In this document: piece after piece, positions 43,061 to 52,057 of the stretch
How the letters are laid out: each line of letters begins with the position of its first letter
Numbering within the stretch: the first letter of the stretch is position 1
NCBI GenBank assembly: GCA_029309925.1
Contig: JARKND010000001.1
Coordinates: forward strand, 1,116,001-1,180,000
Source of the DNA: Fulvivirgaceae bacterium JP3-4
GTDB taxonomy: Bacteria > Bacteroidota > Bacteroidia > Cytophagales > Cyclobacteriaceae
Direction: 5' to 3'
DNA: 64,000 bases
Position numbers and translations under genes: made by a program
Notes under the pieces: generated by a model
Told to the model about the DNA's origin: nothing
Seen by the model: the letters and a program-made list of their open reading frames with translations, nothing else
Databases searched by the model: none

Positions 43061-44804
43061 AAATATTTTGTTTTTTAAGTTCGTCAATCATGTACTCAGA
43101 TGCGCGCATGGAAAGGGCGAGTATCGTCCACGTTGGATTCTTGTCTGCCTGAGAAACGAATGGTGCGCCATCAACGACAAACAGGTTCTTGCAATCATGC
43201 GCCTGGTTGAATTTGTTGAGTGCGGATTTTTTCTTGTCGTCACCCATGCGAGCCGTTCCAACTTCGTGAATGATACGACCTGGTGCTTCGAGGCCGTAGT
43301 CGTTATCAGCCGAACCCTGACCCCACGTAACAACGCCACCCATCTTGTCGATGATTTCTGCGAACGTTTCTTTCATGTGCTTCGCCTGTTTCACTTCGTA
43401 GTCGCTCCAATTGTAATGGAAGCGCAGGACGGGAATTCCATATTTATCAACTACGTTGGGATCTATTTCGCAGTAGTTGTCTTCGCGCGCGATTGCTTCA
43501 CCGCGTCCGGCCATGCCAAAGGTTGCACCGTAGAAGTAGCGGTAGTCATCTTTCAGTGAAGCGCCATATCCGCCAGCAGGTTTTTGCTTTCCATCGCGGC
43601 CCGGATATTTGCCGTTGGTGTTCTGCATTCCGAAACCGAAACCGTAGCCCGGCATTCCCATGCCACCCCAGTACTCGATGTGATAACCGCGAGGGAAATC
43701 AAGTTTCTTGTTGTCGAGCCACCACGGTGTGTATACGTGCATGCCGCCAACACCGTCTTCGTTGTAGCGCTTGCGTCCCACGAGCTTCGGAAGAATACCG
43801 CCCATTGATGCACCAGTTGAATCGTGAAGATATTTACCGACAACGTTGCTTGAGTTGCCGACTCCGTTCGGATGTTGCTTCGACTTTGAATTGAGCATAA
43901 GGCGAGCAGATTCACAGGCACTTGCAGCGAGCACAACGATTTTCGCATTCACAACATACTCCTGCATGTCATCTTTGCTGACGTATGATACACCTGTTGC
44001 AAGTCCTTCATCATTCGTAAGAACTTCGCGCGCCATGGCATTAGCGATCACATCAACATTTCCGGTCTCCATCGCTGGCTTGACAAGAACTGAAGATGAA
44101 GAAAAGTCTGCGTACACCTGGCAACCGCGGTTACACTGTGAGCAGTAGAAACATCCACCGCGTTTGCTGTTGTTTTCAAGCGGTTTGGTGAGGATAGACA
44201 ACCTCGAAGGAATTACAGGGATACCAATGGATGTTGCTGCATCCTTGATGAAGAGTTCGTGCAATCTTGGTTTTGGCGGAGGAAGAAAAATTCCATCCGG
44301 TTCATTTGGCAGATTTTCAACTGAACCGAAAACACCAATGAGCTTATCAACTTTGTCGTAGTATGGAGCAACGTCTTCGTAGCTGATAGGCCAGTCATCA
44401 CCGAGGCCATCGATGCTTTTGTGCTTGAAATCTTTTGGACCGAAGCGCAGCGAGATACGTCCCCAGTGGTTTGTTCTTCCACCGAGCATCCTTGCGCGGA
44501 ACCAGTCGAACTTTGTTCCGTCTTTCTTTGTGTAAGGCTCGCCATCCAGTTCCCATCCGCCATAGGCTGCATCGAAATCACCGAAGTGACGAAGCGGAGT
44601 GCTCGCACCTCTTCGTGGAGATTCGTAAGGCCATTTAAGCTGCGTTACATTTTTTGCAGGATCATACATCGGTCCTGCTTCGAGCAGCAACACTTTCACG
44701 CCAGCATTTGCCAACGTATAGGCTGCCATTCCACCGCCAGCACCGGAACCCACGATGCACACGTCATACTGCTTTGAAGATTTTTTAATTTGTAATTGGG
44801 GCAT
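43059..44804 (-). CDS. GMC-family FAD-dependent sugar oxidoreductase
   Basis: The ATG at 44804 (MPQLQIKK) gives 581 residues; an upstream in-frame extension of 55 codons reads through non-coding sequence and is rejected. FAD binding is shown by [22 protein letters not shown]. Four cysteines, Cys218, Cys221, Cys224 and Cys228 ([14 protein letters not shown]), resemble the Fe-S site of FAD-dependent glucose dehydrogenase. The catalytic region has [13 protein letters not shown] and [11 protein letters not shown]. With its neighbours it fits a periplasmic glucoside 3-dehydrogenase; the protein has no signal of its own, so it would be carried out by the Tat leader of the subunit-3 partner. Confidence 0.88.
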   Translation of the reverse strand: MPQLQIKKSSKQYDVCIVGSGAGGGMAAYTLANAGVKVLLLEAGPMYDPAKNVTQLKWPYESPRRGASTPLRHFGDFDAAYGGWELDGEPYTKKDGTKFDWFRARMLGGRTNHWGRISLRFGPKDFKHKSIDGLGDDWPISYEDVAPYYDKVDKLIGVFGSVENLPNEPDGIFLPPPKPRLHELFIKDAATSIGIPVIPSRLSILTKPLENNSKRGGCFYCSQCNRGCQVYADFSSSSVLVKPAMETGNVDVIANAMAREVLTNDEGLATGVSYVSKDDMQEYVVNAKIVVLAASACESARLMLNSKSKQHPNGVGNSSNVVGKYLHDSTGASMGGILPKLVGRKRYNEDGVGGMHVYTPWWLDNKKLDFPRGYHIEYWGGMGMPGYGFGFGMQNTNGKYPGRDGKQKPAGGYGASLKDDYRYFYGATFGMAGRGEAIAREDNYCEIDPNVVDKYGIPVLRFHYNWSDYEVKQAKHMKETFAEIIDKMGGVVTWGQGSADNDYGLEAPGRIIHEVGTARMGDDKKKSALNKFNQAHDCKNLFVVDGAPFVSQADKNPTWTILALSMRASEYMIDELKKQNI

Positions 44805-44937
44805 AGGTCTATGTTCTGATAAAAAAGTAAGGATGCCCAATGTACATCTTCTGATAAATACTTCACAGTAATCGATTGCGTTGTTTGGATTTATTTTACG
44901 CGAACGATTGCAATAAATTTTGAAAGGAAATGTGTTG

Positions 44938-45195
44938 TTACTTCTTTTTTGGGACCGGATCGTATCCATGCGTACCCCACGGATGACAGCGGGCTATTCG
45001 CTTCGTACCCAACCAGACGCCTTTGATTACGCCCCATTCCTGAATCGCTTCAACTGTATAATGCGAACATGATGGTGTGTGTCTGCAGTGCACACCAAGT
45101 AATGGAGAAAGTGTGATTTGATAAAGTCGGATGGGCAATATGAAAAGTTTTTTCAGCAACGTATTAGCTTTCAATTGAATAGGTGATCTCTCCAT
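44938..45195 (-). CDS. yidD: Membrane protein insertion efficiency factor YidD
   Basis: An ATG at 45195 gives 85 residues; ATGs at 45204 and 45237 are possible but lie deeper inside cysS. The family core is clear: [18 protein letters not shown], then [39 protein letters not shown]. YidD is a small inner-membrane-associated protein that assists YidC-dependent insertion. The gene overlaps the 3' end of cysS by about 30 bases. Confidence 0.9.
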   Translation of the reverse strand: MERSPIQLKANTLLKKLFILPIRLYQITLSPLLGVHCRHTPSCSHYTVEAIQEWGVIKGVWLGTKRIARCHPWGTHGYDPVPKKK

Positions 45196-46675
45196 CTTTG
45201 CCATCCTTGAGCTGAACGCCTGCCTGCTTGAGGTCATCCCGGATCCTATCGGACAAGGAGTAATTGCGATCAGTCTTGGCTTTTTTGCGGAGATCGATCA
45301 GCACATTGATAACATCTTTCAGCAATGCATCGTTCTGTGCCGATTCTTCCTGCAAACCTAGAATGTCTTCCATAAAGCCGATGTATGTGCTTTTGAACTT
45401 TTCGAAGGTGTCGTTGCTGATTCTGCTCAGTTGAATATTTCCCGACTTGATGTCGTTGATGCGCGAGGACATTTCAAACAGCACGGCCAGCGTTTTTGCT
45501 GTGTTGAAATCATCACTCATGTTGATAAAACACTCATCCACCATGCGGTTCAGCTCTTTTTCGAGCTGTGCATCGCCAACGGTAGCGCCAGGCGCAGCAC
45601 TAAAGCCCTTAACCAGTTTAAGTGCATTTGCCAGTTTCCTGAAACCTTTTTCGGCAGCGTTGAGTGCTTCGTTCGAAAAGTCAAGGGTGCTCGAGTAGTG
45701 TGATTGCAGCATAAAGAAGCGCACGGTGGAAGGGGAGTAGCCCTTCTCGAGCAGCTTATGATTTCCGGAAAACAATTCTGACGGCAGAAAAGAATTTCCC
45801 AGGGACTTACTCATTTTTTGGCCGTTCACGGTGAGCATGTTTGAATGGAGCCAGTATTTCACGGGAGGTTTTCCATTTGCTCCCGTAGCTTGTGCAATCT
45901 CGCATTCATGATGCGGGAATTTGAGGTCGAGACCGCCACCATGGATGTCAAATGTTTCACCGAGATATTTCGTGCTCATGACTGTACATTCGATATGCCA
46001 GCCCGGAAATCCTTCACCCCACGGTGAGGGCCAGCGCATAATGTGTGCTGGTGATGCTTTTTTCCATAGTGCGAAATCGATCTTCTCGCGCTTTTCGTCC
46101 TGGCTGTCGAGGTCACGACCGCTTTCCATCAGCTCTTCGATCTTACGTCCTGATAAAATGCCGTAGTGGTGTGACTGATGATACTTCTTTACATCGAAAT
46201 AAACAGAGCCGTTCACTTCGTAGGCGAGGCCTTTGTCAATCAACCGTTGTGTAATTTCAATTTGTTCTACGATGTGACCTGTCGCTGTTGGTTCAATGCT
46301 GGGAGGAAGGATATTAAACTGTCGCATCACGGTGTGAAAATCTTCCGTGTACTGCTTCACGATCTCCATCGGTTCGAGTTGTTCGAGCCGGGCTTTCTTT
46401 GCGATCTTGTCTTCGCCTTCGTCAACATCGCCTTCAAGATGACCGACATCAGTGATATTCCGAACATACCGGACCTTGTACCCGAGGTATCTGAAGTATC
46501 TGGCGACCGTGTCGAAGGTCATGAACGTACGGGCATTTCCGAGATGTACATTACTGTATACTGTGGGACCGCAGACATACATTCCAACTTTTCCCGGATA
46601 GAGAGGAGTGAAGACTTCTTTCTTGCCTGAGAGCGAATTTGTCAATGAGACGGGATACTGATCAAAAAGTGCCAT
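45164..46675 (-). CDS. cysS: Cysteinyl-tRNA synthetase
   Basis: The ATG at 46675 ([10 protein letters not shown]) gives 503 residues; the upstream ATG at 46711 adds twelve unlikely codons. Class I synthetase motifs: [16 protein letters not shown] (zinc Cys and HIGH-like), [10 protein letters not shown] and [10 protein letters not shown] (KMSKS). The C-terminal anticodon-binding part ends with [17 protein letters not shown]. It charges tRNA-Cys. It is transcribed with yidD. Confidence 0.97.
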   Translation of the reverse strand: MALFDQYPVSLTNSLSGKKEVFTPLYPGKVGMYVCGPTVYSNVHLGNARTFMTFDTVARYFRYLGYKVRYVRNITDVGHLEGDVDEGEDKIAKKARLEQLEPMEIVKQYTEDFHTVMRQFNILPPSIEPTATGHIVEQIEITQRLIDKGLAYEVNGSVYFDVKKYHQSHHYGILSGRKIEELMESGRDLDSQDEKREKIDFALWKKASPAHIMRWPSPWGEGFPGWHIECTVMSTKYLGETFDIHGGGLDLKFPHHECEIAQATGANGKPPVKYWLHSNMLTVNGQKMSKSLGNSFLPSELFSGNHKLLEKGYSPSTVRFFMLQSHYSSTLDFSNEALNAAEKGFRKLANALKLVKGFSAAPGATVGDAQLEKELNRMVDECFINMSDDFNTAKTLAVLFEMSSRINDIKSGNIQLSRISNDTFEKFKSTYIGFMEDILGLQEESAQNDALLKDVINVLIDLRKKAKTDRNYSLSDRIRDDLKQAGVQLKDGKDGEITYSIES

Positions 46676-46800
46676 AATAAAGGGGCCAAAATACGCATTT
46701 CTAGTATACAAGAGGCGTCAAAAAAAATCGAAAAGAAACCCTGTTTAAATCCAGTGTTGCCGCACACGCCAAAACGGTCGTTAGGCTGCGTGTAATTTCG

Positions 46801-46861
46801 CACACGCTTGTGGGAACGCTTTCACTAACGTCACCACAAACGTTTGTGGAAACGATTTCTG
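46801..46861. promoter_or_regulatory. Tandem LacI-type operators upstream of susCD
   Basis: CCACAAACGTTTGTGG (46834-46849) is a perfect 16-base palindrome with the AACGTT centre typical of LacI-family operators. Related sites follow or precede it: CACACGCTTGTG (46801-46812), GTGGGAACGCTTTCAC (46810-46825) and GTGGAAACGATTTCTG (46846-46861). They form two tandem copies of one composite block, just upstream of the promoter. Confidence 0.6.
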
Positions 46862-46879
46862 AACATTTTTTGGCCTTTT

Positions 46880-46912
46880 TTTGATATACCATTTGCAGAA
46901 TCTTTACATTCG
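46880..46912 (+). promoter_or_regulatory. Candidate promoter of the susCD operon
   Basis: A TTTG -33 element (46880-46883) is followed after 21 bases by TACATTCG (46905-46912), one mismatch from the TANNTTTG -7 consensus. The LacI-type operators end 18 bases upstream. Confidence 0.5.
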
Positions 46913-46994
46913 AGAAGTCCACAATCCCGAATTATCTTCTGTGTTGTGGGCACATAAGGAAATAATGTAAACCTTAACCCAAACCATTTTATTT

Positions 46995-49900
46995 ATGAAA
47001 AAACTCTACTGTAGTTTGAGCGTAGCATGTGTTTTTCTGCTGCTCATAACAGTGCCTGCCTTCGCGCAGCAAACAGTAAGCGGAACAGTGCTTGATGACA
47101 CAGGCCAGCCATTACCGGGCGTTTCCGTGATCGAAAAGGGAACCACTAACGGTACGACCACGAGTGTGGATGGCAAGTACTCGCTTAGTGTTTCGCAAGG
47201 CGCTTCCACCCTTGTTTTTACCTTCATTGGTTTTAAAAGTCAGGAGGCATCAATCAATAACCGTTCAACGATAGACATTACTCTCGAAGCCGATGTCACG
47301 GCTCTGGAAGAAGTTGTCGTAACAGGTTATACAATCGAAAACCGCAGAGACATCGTTGCAGCGGTTTCCACGGTGAAGGCAAAAGACCTTACCGTAGTTC
47401 CTTCCGGAAACGTGGAGCAGCAGCTTCAGGGACGCGTTCCTGGTGTTACTGTAATCACCAACGGTCAGCCTGGTACTGCGAGTATTATTCGCGTGCGTGG
47501 TTTCGGTGCGTTTGGCGGTAACAACCCACTCTACATCGTTGACGGACTTCCTTTCTTCAACATTGATTTCCTTAACCCGGACGATATTGATGTAACTACC
47601 GTGTTGAAAGACGCAAGCGCTGCCTCTATTTACGGTGCACGTGCATCAAACGGTGTGATCGTTATTACAACGAAAAAAGGATCTGAGAAAAAGTTGAGCA
47701 TTGCCTATGACGGCATGTTCGGATTCACCGATCCTGGCAAAGGACAGGAAATGATGAATCCTACGGATTTTGCCGAATGGACCTGGAATGCACAACGCAA
47801 CACCCAGCGCTTCTCTGGCAATCCTCCAACATTTACTCACCCACAGTTCGGAACAGGCACATCTCCTGTAATGCCGGAGTACCTGTTGGTAGGTACTGCA
47901 ACCGGAGTGACCGGTGGTGTAAACCTTGACGCAGAACGCGCCAACTACAACGTGACGGATTTTAGCCGCCCGATCTACCAGGTTGTAAGAGCCAATCAGG
48001 CTGGAACTGACTGGTATGATGAAATTACACGGACTGCTCCGATAATGAGAAACTCGCTTTCATTCAGAGGTGCTGGTGAAAATTCACGCTACTATATAGG
48101 CCTGGGTATGCAGGATCAGGCAGGTATCCTGTTGCATCAGCATTTCAAGCGTTATACAATGCGCTTCAACACTGAATTTGACGTCTTAAAAAATCTGCGC
48201 ATCGGAGAAAACATTCAGGCAACCTACCGCCAGGTGAGACTTCTCCAGGGTGGTGCTGGTGGTGCCGGTGTATCCGATGATGAAAACGATATCCTTCAGG
48301 CATTCCGTATGCCGTCAATTATTCCGGTGTATGACGAGTTTGGTGGGTATGCAGGTACACGTGCCGGTGGTTTCAACAACCCGCGCAACCCGGTTGCCAA
48401 CCTCGACCGTCAGAAAGACAACAGAGGCTTCGGTGCTGGTGCTTTCGGTAACGTCTATGTAGAATTCGAGCCAATTGAAAACCTCACTTTGCGTTCGAGC
48501 ATTGGTGGTAGCTTCGGATCGTCTTACTTCTGGAGCTATTTCGGAAGACAGTATGAAAACTCCGAGAACAATGCTGCTGTGACTTATGGTGAGGGAGCAT
48601 CCCAGTTCTTTGCATGGACGTTTACAAACACTTTGGCTTACAGAAAATCATTCGGAGACCACAACGTGTCATTATTGTTAGGCCAGGAAGCTCTGGATGA
48701 TGGAACTGGCAGAAACATTAACGGTAACGGTTTGGATCCATTCACTGAAGACCGTGACTTCGTAACCTTGAATACAACTACTGCTGGCGCGACAAGAACT
48801 GTAGGCAGTAACTACTTTAAAGGCAGCCGATACTCCTCAGTGTTCGGAAAAATTGACTACAATCTCAAGTCTAAATACTACGTGAGTGCTGTTGTCCGGA
48901 GAGACGGTGCATCCCGTTTCGCTGAGGCAAATCGCTTTGGTATCTTCCCTGCATTCAGCTTGGGATGGAGATTGTCAGAAGAGTCATTCATGAATGGTAT
49001 TGCGTGGATGGACGACTTCAAAATCCGTGGGGGATGGGGTGTGATGGGTAACTCTATCAACGTAAGCCCTAACAACCAGTTCAGTTTGTTTGGAACAAGT
49101 GTAGGAGCATCTTCTTATCCAATCAACAACGGTGGTGCTGCTGAAGGTTATTATCGTACACGAATTGGAAACCCAGAAGCAAAGTGGGAAAGAGCGATCA
49201 CTTCAAACATCGGTTTTGATGGAACAATTCTAGATGGAAAAGTAGATATCATCTTAGACTACTGGACAAAGAACACTGATGATCTGATCTTCACAGTGCC
49301 AATCACTGTGATGAATGGTATCAACGCTGCAGCTCCGGCTGTAAACATTGGTAAAATGCTTAACAGAGGATTGGATGTTCAGGTAATTACAAGAGGAAAC
49401 ATCACATCAGAGATCGGATACGAACTGACAGTTAATGGCGCGTGGCTGAAGAACGAGATCAAGGAGATTGCTCCTGGCATCACTTACCTCACCACTGAAA
49501 ACCCTGCTTATCGTGGAATCGAGCCTATCCGCAACCAGGTGGGCAAGCCCATATCTTCTTTCTTTGGCTACAAGACAGTCGGCCTGTGGCGTGATGATGC
49601 AGAGGTGGCAGCTGCGGATGCAGCGGATGGAAACTCAGCTACTGCATTCCAGTCTGGCGCAGCTCCTGGCCGATTTAAGTTTGCCGATATCAACAATGAC
49701 GGTGTGATAACCACCGCAGACAGAACTTACCTTGGAGACCCTGTGCCGGACTTCACGGGTGGTTTGAATTTCAAGATCACGTACAAAGGACTTGAAGTGC
49801 AGAGCTACATGTTCCTGCAAACAGGAAATGAGATCTACAACGTTTCAAAGTGGTTCACAGATTTCTATCCTTCATTTGCCGGTGCCGCGATCAGCGAACG

Positions 49901-50249
49901 CGTAAAAGAATCATGGACACCTGAGAATCCAAATGCGTCCATACCGATCTTTGAAAACGTATCGAACTTCTCAACGAATACACAATCAAACTCATTCTAT
50001 GTTGAGGACGGATCGTACTTCAGGATGCAGAATATCTCCGTTGCATACAACCTGCCAACATCTTTGGTGTCTCGCTGGAAGATGGAGAAGTTCAGAGTAT
50101 TTGCGGGGTTGAACAACGTGTTCACCATCTCAGGATATGAAGGGTTGGATCCTAGCGTGGGTGGAGATGCCGATACGCGCTTTGGAATCGACTTGGGTAA
50201 CTACCCTATAACAAGAAGCTTTACTGCGGGTATAAACCTCGGATTCTAA
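46995..50249 (+). CDS. SusC/RagA family TonB-linked outer-membrane protein
   Basis: A 1084-residue protein with a signal peptide ending AFAQQ. A carboxypeptidase-like domain (about 25-110, QTVSGTVLDDTGQPLPGVSV) leads to the SusC plug motif EEVVVTGYTIENRRDI, a plug with IIRVRGFGAFGGNNPLYIVDG and ASIYGARASNGVIVITTKKG, and a barrel ending TAGINLGF. It forms the TonB-driven import channel of a SusCD pair. The SusD partner follows by 27 bases. No glycoside hydrolase is adjacent, so the substrate is unknown. Confidence 0.97.
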   Translation: MKKLYCSLSVACVFLLLITVPAFAQQTVSGTVLDDTGQPLPGVSVIEKGTTNGTTTSVDGKYSLSVSQGASTLVFTFIGFKSQEASINNRSTIDITLEADVTALEEVVVTGYTIENRRDIVAAVSTVKAKDLTVVPSGNVEQQLQGRVPGVTVITNGQPGTASIIRVRGFGAFGGNNPLYIVDGLPFFNIDFLNPDDIDVTTVLKDASAASIYGARASNGVIVITTKKGSEKKLSIAYDGMFGFTDPGKGQEMMNPTDFAEWTWNAQRNTQRFSGNPPTFTHPQFGTGTSPVMPEYLLVGTATGVTGGVNLDAERANYNVTDFSRPIYQVVRANQAGTDWYDEITRTAPIMRNSLSFRGAGENSRYYIGLGMQDQAGILLHQHFKRYTMRFNTEFDVLKNLRIGENIQATYRQVRLLQGGAGGAGVSDDENDILQAFRMPSIIPVYDEFGGYAGTRAGGFNNPRNPVANLDRQKDNRGFGAGAFGNVYVEFEPIENLTLRSSIGGSFGSSYFWSYFGRQYENSENNAAVTYGEGASQFFAWTFTNTLAYRKSFGDHNVSLLLGQEALDDGTGRNINGNGLDPFTEDRDFVTLNTTTAGATRTVGSNYFKGSRYSSVFGKIDYNLKSKYYVSAVVRRDGASRFAEANRFGIFPAFSLGWRLSEESFMNGIAWMDDFKIRGGWGVMGNSINVSPNNQFSLFGTSVGASSYPINNGGAAEGYYRTRIGNPEAKWERAITSNIGFDGTILDGKVDIILDYWTKNTDDLIFTVPITVMNGINAAAPAVNIGKMLNRGLDVQVITRGNITSEIGYELTVNGAWLKNEIKEIAPGITYLTTENPAYRGIEPIRNQVGKPISSFFGYKTVGLWRDDAEVAAADAADGNSATAFQSGAAPGRFKFADINNDGVITTADRTYLGDPVPDFTGGLNFKITYKGLEVQSYMFLQTGNEIYNVSKWFTDFYPSFAGAAISERVKESWTPENPNASIPIFENVSNFSTNTQSNSFYVEDGSYFRMQNISVAYNLPTSLVSRWKMEKFRVFAGLNNVFTISGYEGLDPSVGGDADTRFGIDLGNYPITRSFTAGINLGF

Positions 50250-50276
50250 TTGAACACTACTAGAAAAAATAGAAAT

Positions 50277-51995
50277 ATGAAAAATACAAAAAGGATATTA
50301 GTTACGATACTAACGCTGTCCATAGCTATTTCCTGTGACGAAAGCTTCCTGGATGTGAAGCCAACGGCTTCTATCACAGAAAGTCAGCTGACGTCACAAA
50401 AAGGCTTGGAAGGTGCCCTGATTGGCGCTTACAGTATGCTCTCAGGTAGAGGCGGCTTCTATGCCGGTGCAACTAACTGGCTTTGGGGAAGTATTCTTGG
50501 TGGCGAAGCTAACAAGGGAACGAACTCCGGAGACCAGTCTCAGGCAAACGAGATTCAAGCGTACAATTCGCAAGCTACAAACTCGTCTGTTCTTGAAAAG
50601 TATCAGACGTTGTATGAAGGTATCGCGCGTGTGAATGCATTGCTGCGAATCTTGCCGAATGCTCAGCCAACTGTGTCAGCTGCTGCAAAAGCACGCATCG
50701 AAGGAGAAGCAAAGTTCCTCCGCGCATTCTACTACTTCGAATTGAAAAAGTTGTATAACAACACGCCTTATGTCGATGAGACCGTAGACTATGGAAAAGG
50801 AATTGAAAAGGTTGCCAACAACCAGGACCTCTGGCCGAAGATCGAAGCAGATCTCACGGTAGCAATTGCTAACCTGCCTGCAACGCATACCGCAGCAGTT
50901 GGTAGAGCTAACGTCTGGGCTGCGAAGGCTTATATGGCAAAAGTGTTGCTGTATCAGAAGAAATATGCAGCGGCTAAAGTTTTGTTTGATGATGTGATTG
51001 CCAACGGTGTTACCTCAAACGGAGTGAAGTATGATCTGGTGCCGACTTATGGAAGCTTGTTCCGCATTGCTTCAGACGTTAATTCTGAAGTGGTATTTGC
51101 AATTCAGTCTTCTGCAGGTACTGGCACAATCAATAACGCCAACCCTGATTTTGCACTGAACTTCCCGTACAACGGGGGTCCTGCAGGTTGCTGCGGATTT
51201 TTCCAGCCTAGCTTTGAACTGGCAAACTCATTCCGTGTGGATGGTGCCGGTCTTCCATTGCTCGATGGTTCATACAACACCGGTGCAAACCAGTTGAAAA
51301 CTGACCAGGGTGTTGCTGCTACTGCAGCCTTTACACCGGATGCAGGTCCTGTTGATCCACGTCTCGACCATTCAGTAGGCCGAAGAGGCATTCCGTATCT
51401 TGATCATGGAAACCACCCTGGAGTGGCCTGGATCCGCGATCAGAATTACGGTGGACCTTATGCGCCAAAGAAATTTATCTGGAGTAAGGCTGAAGAAGGA
51501 AGCGGTGTAGACAAGAGTTCATGGACTCCTGGCTATACGGCCCTCAACTTCCCGCTCATGCGCTTTGCGGATGTTCTCCTCATGGCTGCTGAAGTCGAAG
51601 TAGAGCTTAACAACCTGGGCCAGGCGCTTACTTATGTTAACCGTGTTAGAGCAAGAGCGGCTAACCCAGCCGGCTTTGTTGCCGGAAGCCCAACAACTTA
51701 CAATGTTCAGCCATATCCAAGCTTCCCTTCACAGGCATATGCACGTGATGCGGTAAGAATGGAGCGCAAGCTCGAGCTTTCAGGTGAAGGCCACAGATTC
51801 TTTGACCTCGTGCGTTGGGGCATCGCTGATGCAACGCTTGATGCTTACCTCGCATACGAATCCGCTAAGGTTTCTGCTACGCCATTCTCTGGAGCTACGT
51901 TTACCGCTGGTAAGTCAGAGTATCTGCCGATCCCTCAGCGCGAGATTGACTTGCTTGGCAAGGATGTTCTCGTCCAGAATCCTGGTTATAACTAA
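50277..51995 (+). CDS. RagB/SusD family nutrient-binding lipoprotein
   Basis: The ATG at 50277 (MKNTKRILVTILTLSIAISC) gives 572 residues with a lipobox AISC; a TTG at 50250 is rejected. SusD features: SFLDVKPTASITESQL after the Cys, KAKFLRAFYYF-type helix with LKKLYNNTPYVDE, a TPR-like first half, and a C-terminal NRVRARA and RMERKLELSGEGHRFFDLVRWG segment. It is the surface lid of the SusC channel and binds the imported nutrient. A strong terminator follows. Confidence 0.97.
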   Translation: MKNTKRILVTILTLSIAISCDESFLDVKPTASITESQLTSQKGLEGALIGAYSMLSGRGGFYAGATNWLWGSILGGEANKGTNSGDQSQANEIQAYNSQATNSSVLEKYQTLYEGIARVNALLRILPNAQPTVSAAAKARIEGEAKFLRAFYYFELKKLYNNTPYVDETVDYGKGIEKVANNQDLWPKIEADLTVAIANLPATHTAAVGRANVWAAKAYMAKVLLYQKKYAAAKVLFDDVIANGVTSNGVKYDLVPTYGSLFRIASDVNSEVVFAIQSSAGTGTINNANPDFALNFPYNGGPAGCCGFFQPSFELANSFRVDGAGLPLLDGSYNTGANQLKTDQGVAATAAFTPDAGPVDPRLDHSVGRRGIPYLDHGNHPGVAWIRDQNYGGPYAPKKFIWSKAEEGSGVDKSSWTPGYTALNFPLMRFADVLLMAAEVEVELNNLGQALTYVNRVRARAANPAGFVAGSPTTYNVQPYPSFPSQAYARDAVRMERKLELSGEGHRFFDLVRWGIADATLDAYLAYESAKVSATPFSGATFTAGKSEYLPIPQREIDLLGKDVLVQNPGYN

Positions 51996-52016
51996 TCGTT
52001 GATTTAGTAATTACTT

Positions 52017-52051
52017 CAAGGGCCAATTGTTAAATTGGCCCTTGCTTTTTT
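52017..52051 (+). terminator. Rho-independent terminator after susD
   Basis: A perfect 12-bp stem (CAAGGGCCAATT at 52017-52028 with its complement at 52033-52044, loop GTTA) is followed by CTTTTTT. The next gene starts only 7 bases later, so some read-through or a promoter inside this region is needed to express it. Confidence 0.88.
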
Positions 52052-52057
52052 ACCCCT

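Larger units (their letters stand above)
46676..46994 (+). other. Divergent promoter region of cysS and the susCD operon
   Basis: 319 bases without a gene. It contains tandem palindromes of LacI type (46801-46861), a Bacteroidota-type promoter (46880-46912) and about 77 bases of 5' leader before the SusC start. The cysS promoter should lie near its left end. Confidence 0.7.

Noticed and set aside
44805-44969. 55-codon N-terminal extension of the GMC gene
   Set aside because: The added codons lie in AT-rich upstream sequence with no signal peptide or family similarity; the ATG at 44804 starts directly before the FAD motif.
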